Shown piece by piece: positions 60,240 to 64,000 of a stretch of DNA of 64,000 bases (the first letter of the stretch is position 1; each line of letters begins with the position of its first letter). This DNA is from Acephala macrosclerotiorum (Eukaryota > Ascomycota > Leotiomycetes > Helotiales > Mollisiaceae), in NCBI GenBank assembly GCA_014904845.1, contig MU119267.1, forward strand, positions 3,672-67,671. Direction: 5' to 3'. A program made the translations under genes and the position numbers. The notes under the pieces are model-generated. The model saw nothing but the letters and a program-made list of their open reading frames with translations. It did not search any database and was not told where the DNA came from.

Positions 60240-63200
60240 GTGTTTTCATATTTTTAATATACTCTCATGATCGCTCGAAGATATTACTCGCGTAACGTCC
60301 GCGTAACGGTTTTATTCCCGTCGTATTTCGCACTTTCAGCCTTAATTCTTAGTCTTTTTAATACTTTTTTGAATCGAATTAATTTGTTCTCGTGATTTAA
60401 ATATATAAAACTTTTAATATGATCTGATAAAATTCGTTAAAATATTATTAATTTATATTCTATTTTTGTTCTTTTTATTAATCTAATTTACAATACTAAT
60501 TTTATCGATTTCTTTTAAAAATTTGTTTATTTAATTCTCGTTTAATATATTTAATCTCGTAATCTAACTATTTTAAATTATTCGACGTTTTACGTTCGCG
60601 ATTTCAAGTCGTTTTTCATTAAAAAAATATTAATAAAAACTAGTTTTTTTTAATTATTTGATTATAATATTAATATTATTAAAATTAATTAAAAAATACG
60701 TATAATAAATAAATATTTCGAATTAAAATTAATTTTTATATTTATTTTCTCGTATAATAATTCGCACGTTAAAAAATATTTTTTATTTTAAATCGATTTC
60801 TCGAAATATATTACGTACGTGATTTTAATATTATATTTAAACTTCGTATAATAATAATCGAAATTCTCGTATTAATTATAATACGATAAAATTTTTTTTA
60901 AAAATTTTTTCGTTTATTCTAATTCTCGTTAAAACGATACGCGACGATTTTTAAATTTGATTTCTAGTTTTTTATAAAATTTTAATATTATATTATTAAA
61001 TTTTTTTTTCGCGTTTTTCGCGTTTATATTTAACGATTAAATCGTTTATTCAAACTTATAATATTTAATTTAATTCGTCGAATTTTATAAACGCGTATTC
61101 GATTTTTTTATAATTAAATTTTTTTTTTATAATCGTTTTTATTTTAATATTTTTTTTTTATATTATAATAAAAATATATTTTAATTTTTTAAATAATATA
61201 AATAAAAATTTTATTTTATTATATATTTCGATTATATAAAATTTTTTTTTTAAAAGAAAAATAATATATATATTAAATAATTTATATTAATATATTTATT
61301 TTAATATTATAATTATAATATCGTAATATATTATTTTAATACTCGTTATTATACTCGTAATATAAATTATTATTTTATTATTAATTTATATTTTATAATA
61401 ATTTTTATAATTTTTATTATTGCGATTTTTATATATAATTATTATAATTTATTTTTTTTCGAGTTTAAAAAATTTTATTTATCGAAAAAATATTTATTAA
61501 CGTTTTATATTTATAAATTCGAATTATTTTTTTTTTTTTTTTAATAATCGCAAAATAAAACGATTAAATCTCGATTTTTTTTTGTATTTATTTAAAATAA
61601 AAATTCGTCGTATATACGTTTTTCAAGTTTTTTTTATATATATATTTAATAAAATAATATTTAATTAATTTTTTTATTTTTAATCAATTTTTTTTTATTT
61701 TTTTTAAATATATTTTTATATTCGATATTTTTAATTTGTAATTTAAAATTAAATTCAATATAATTTTATAAATTAAAAATATTATTTTTTTTATTTTATT
61801 TAATATTATATTTAAACGTTTGAAAAAACTTTTTACGAGTTATTTTTTTTTATTTTTTATTTTATTGAACTTTTTTTTTATTATAACTCGTTATTATATA
61901 ATAATTAAAATAATATTATATTAATAATAATCGTTTTTTTATCGATTATTAATATTTTTTTATTTCTTTTTATAATACGTTTAAATAAATTTATTATATT
62001 TGTTTTTTATATATATTTTGAAATCTAATTTTTTATCGAATATTATATTAAAATATTTAATTTGTTTATTATTTTATAATATTTAATCTTTGATTTTTAT
62101 TATTAAATATTTTATTTTTTTTTATTTTTTGAAAATAATAAATTTGTTTTTAATTAATTCGATATATAAACTCGATTTTTTTTTAATATTTTAATAATCT
62201 TTTTATTATTTTTATTATTATTTTTAGATTTTTATTTCTCGTTAAAATAATAATATTATTTATATAAATTATTATACGTAAAAGTTTTTTAATAAACGTT
62301 ATTAGTATAACGAAAAAAATTGATAATATTAATAATTTTTATAAAAAATTATTATTAAAAACAATAAAAAATTTTTTATTTATTTTTTTACAAAATGTAA
62401 TAATTTTATTCGTTATAAAATTTATTGTCCATTTAACGATTTATTTAAAAACTTTTAATTTTATAAAGTTTTTTATTACAACTCTCGAAATTATAACATT
62501 GAATACTTTTTTAATATTTATTAAAATTATTACTATTATTTATTTATTTTTATAATTTTTTTTAATAATATTTATAACGATTTATACGAAATTAATCGTA
62601 TTTTTTTTACGATTTTATTAACGTAATATTGTTTTAATTATTCGTTATTTATAATTATATAATTAAATTTATTTATTATAATTTTTTTAAATTCTTTATT
62701 TAATATTAATAAAAATAATATTAAATTATATTTTTTAAACGAATATATTTTTATTAAAATAATTTTATTAAATAATTTAATTATCGTTTTATTAAAAGTT
62801 TTTTATATAAATTTAAAAATCGATATTATAATATCGTCGAATTTTATCGTCGTTATAATCGAATTTATTATAGTTTTTTTTTAAATTTTTTTTTAAATAA
62901 ATTTTATTTATAATTATTTAAATTCTTTTTTCAATAGATTTTTAAATAAATTTATATTGTTTTCTTTAAATTTAATTAAATAAATTAATAATTTTATTTT
63001 ATTAGTATTTCGTTTTAATACGTATTAATTTATTACGAAATTTATATTTATATCGTTTAATTTTTTTCGTATTATTAAAGTTTTTCTTTTTTAATTAATT
63101 TTATAAAACTTTTTTAAATTTTTCGTTTTATTAAAATATTTTTTTAATATTCGATAATTTTTTTAAATTATTTACTTTTATATACTTTTTTATAAATTAT

Positions 63201-64000
63201 TAAAATTTCGTTAAAATAATTATTTTTTTATTTTTTTTTTAAATTATTTTTCGAAATACTTTTTAAAAAATTTTAAATTTATTAATTTCGTATCGATTTT
63301 AATTTTTCGTTTTTTAACGTACATTGAAATTTCTATTTATAATTAAATTTATTTATATTATAATTCTTTTTATATTAATATAAACGAAATTAAATATAAT
63401 TTTTTTTTCGTCGACATATTTATATTATTAATAATTAAATAATTTTTAAACGTTTAATTTATTATTTTTTTAATCGATATTTTATTTTCGTTATAAATTC
63501 GAAATTTGTATTGATTAAAATTTTCGATTATTATTTAATCGTAAATTTTTAATATTATAATAATTCGTTTTACGATTTCGTTATTATTTTTTTTATTTAT
63601 TGAATAATATATATTATATACGTATAATTCGTTCAATAATGTAATTAACGTTATTTTTTTTAATTCGCTAATTATAAAAATATACGAAAAAAAAAATTTT
63701 TACGTAAATAAATATTTTAAAATGTTTTTTTATTTAATTACTAATTCGAATATATTATAAAACGAATATATTTTAATTCGTTTTTTTTATAATTTATTCG
63801 ACGTATATATAATCGGTTTTTGAATTAAAATAATTATAATTTTTTTTTCGTATTCGATTTGTAATAATATTTCATATTATTATTTTTTTTTATTTACGTT
63901 TTTTAATAAAATTATAATTTTTATATTTAAATAAAAAATTTTTCGATCTCGTTATTTTTAATCGTTAGTATTTTGTTTTTAGTTTTTTTAATAATTTTTT
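60240..64000. other. RIP-saturated AT-rich block, right side
   Basis: Strongly AT-rich with CpG the main surviving C context and long T runs on the plus strand; it runs off the window. The left edge (60,240-60,360) still has C/G-bearing sequence including GCGTAACGTCCGCGTAACGG. No coding. Probably decayed transposons. Confidence 0.85.

Overview
This is a filamentous ascomycete (Pezizomycotina) nuclear window. The evidence is short introns of 46-89 nt with GTRAGT-type donors and CTAAC branch sites, and typically fungal gene families: a NACHT/ankyrin NLR, a HET-domain gene, a GT69 mannosyltransferase, PEX5 and a pisatin-demethylase-like P450. Blocks of ordinary composition alternate sharply with extremely AT-rich blocks that carry the signature of repeat-induced point mutation (RIP). 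PEX5 and the small Cys proteins look to me like Leotiomycetes, but that placement is a weak inference.

Layout. 1-14,640: RIP-saturated block with a 705-base assembly gap (13,133-13,837) and several decayed repeats. 14,640-15,340: graded transition. 15,340-43,640: gene block with, in order, an NLR (alpha/beta hydrolase + NACHT + five ankyrin repeats, minus), an Old Yellow Enzyme (minus), a GT69/CAP59-type glycosyltransferase (plus), an 8.5 kb stretch with no gene I can support, a bHLH transcription factor (plus), a two-RRM/RGG protein with a mitochondrial-type presequence (plus), PEX5 (plus), a decayed P450 (plus) and two paralogous small Cys-rich proteins (minus). 43,643-51,443: a 7.8 kb AT-rich block that is one insertion, bounded by inverted termini and an exact 8-bp target duplication (hAT-like). 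51,452-55,640: an MFS transporter and a convergent HSL-type esterase. 55,642-57,806: a second RIP-decayed block bounded by a 12-bp inverted repeat. 57,807-60,240: a HET-domain gene broken by one frameshift. 60,240-64,000: RIP block running off the window.

How it fits together. PEX5 (peroxisomal import), the RNA-binding protein, the bHLH factor, OYE and GT69 look like ordinary chromosomal genes. The NLR and HET genes belong to fungal non-self recognition and programmed cell death families, and both sit at the edges of RIP blocks. The MFS/esterase pair and the dead P450 look like accessory detoxification or secondary metabolism. Exon structures were inferred by hand from splice motifs and frame continuity; in each intact gene the joined exons give a whole number of codons and join family-conserved residues.
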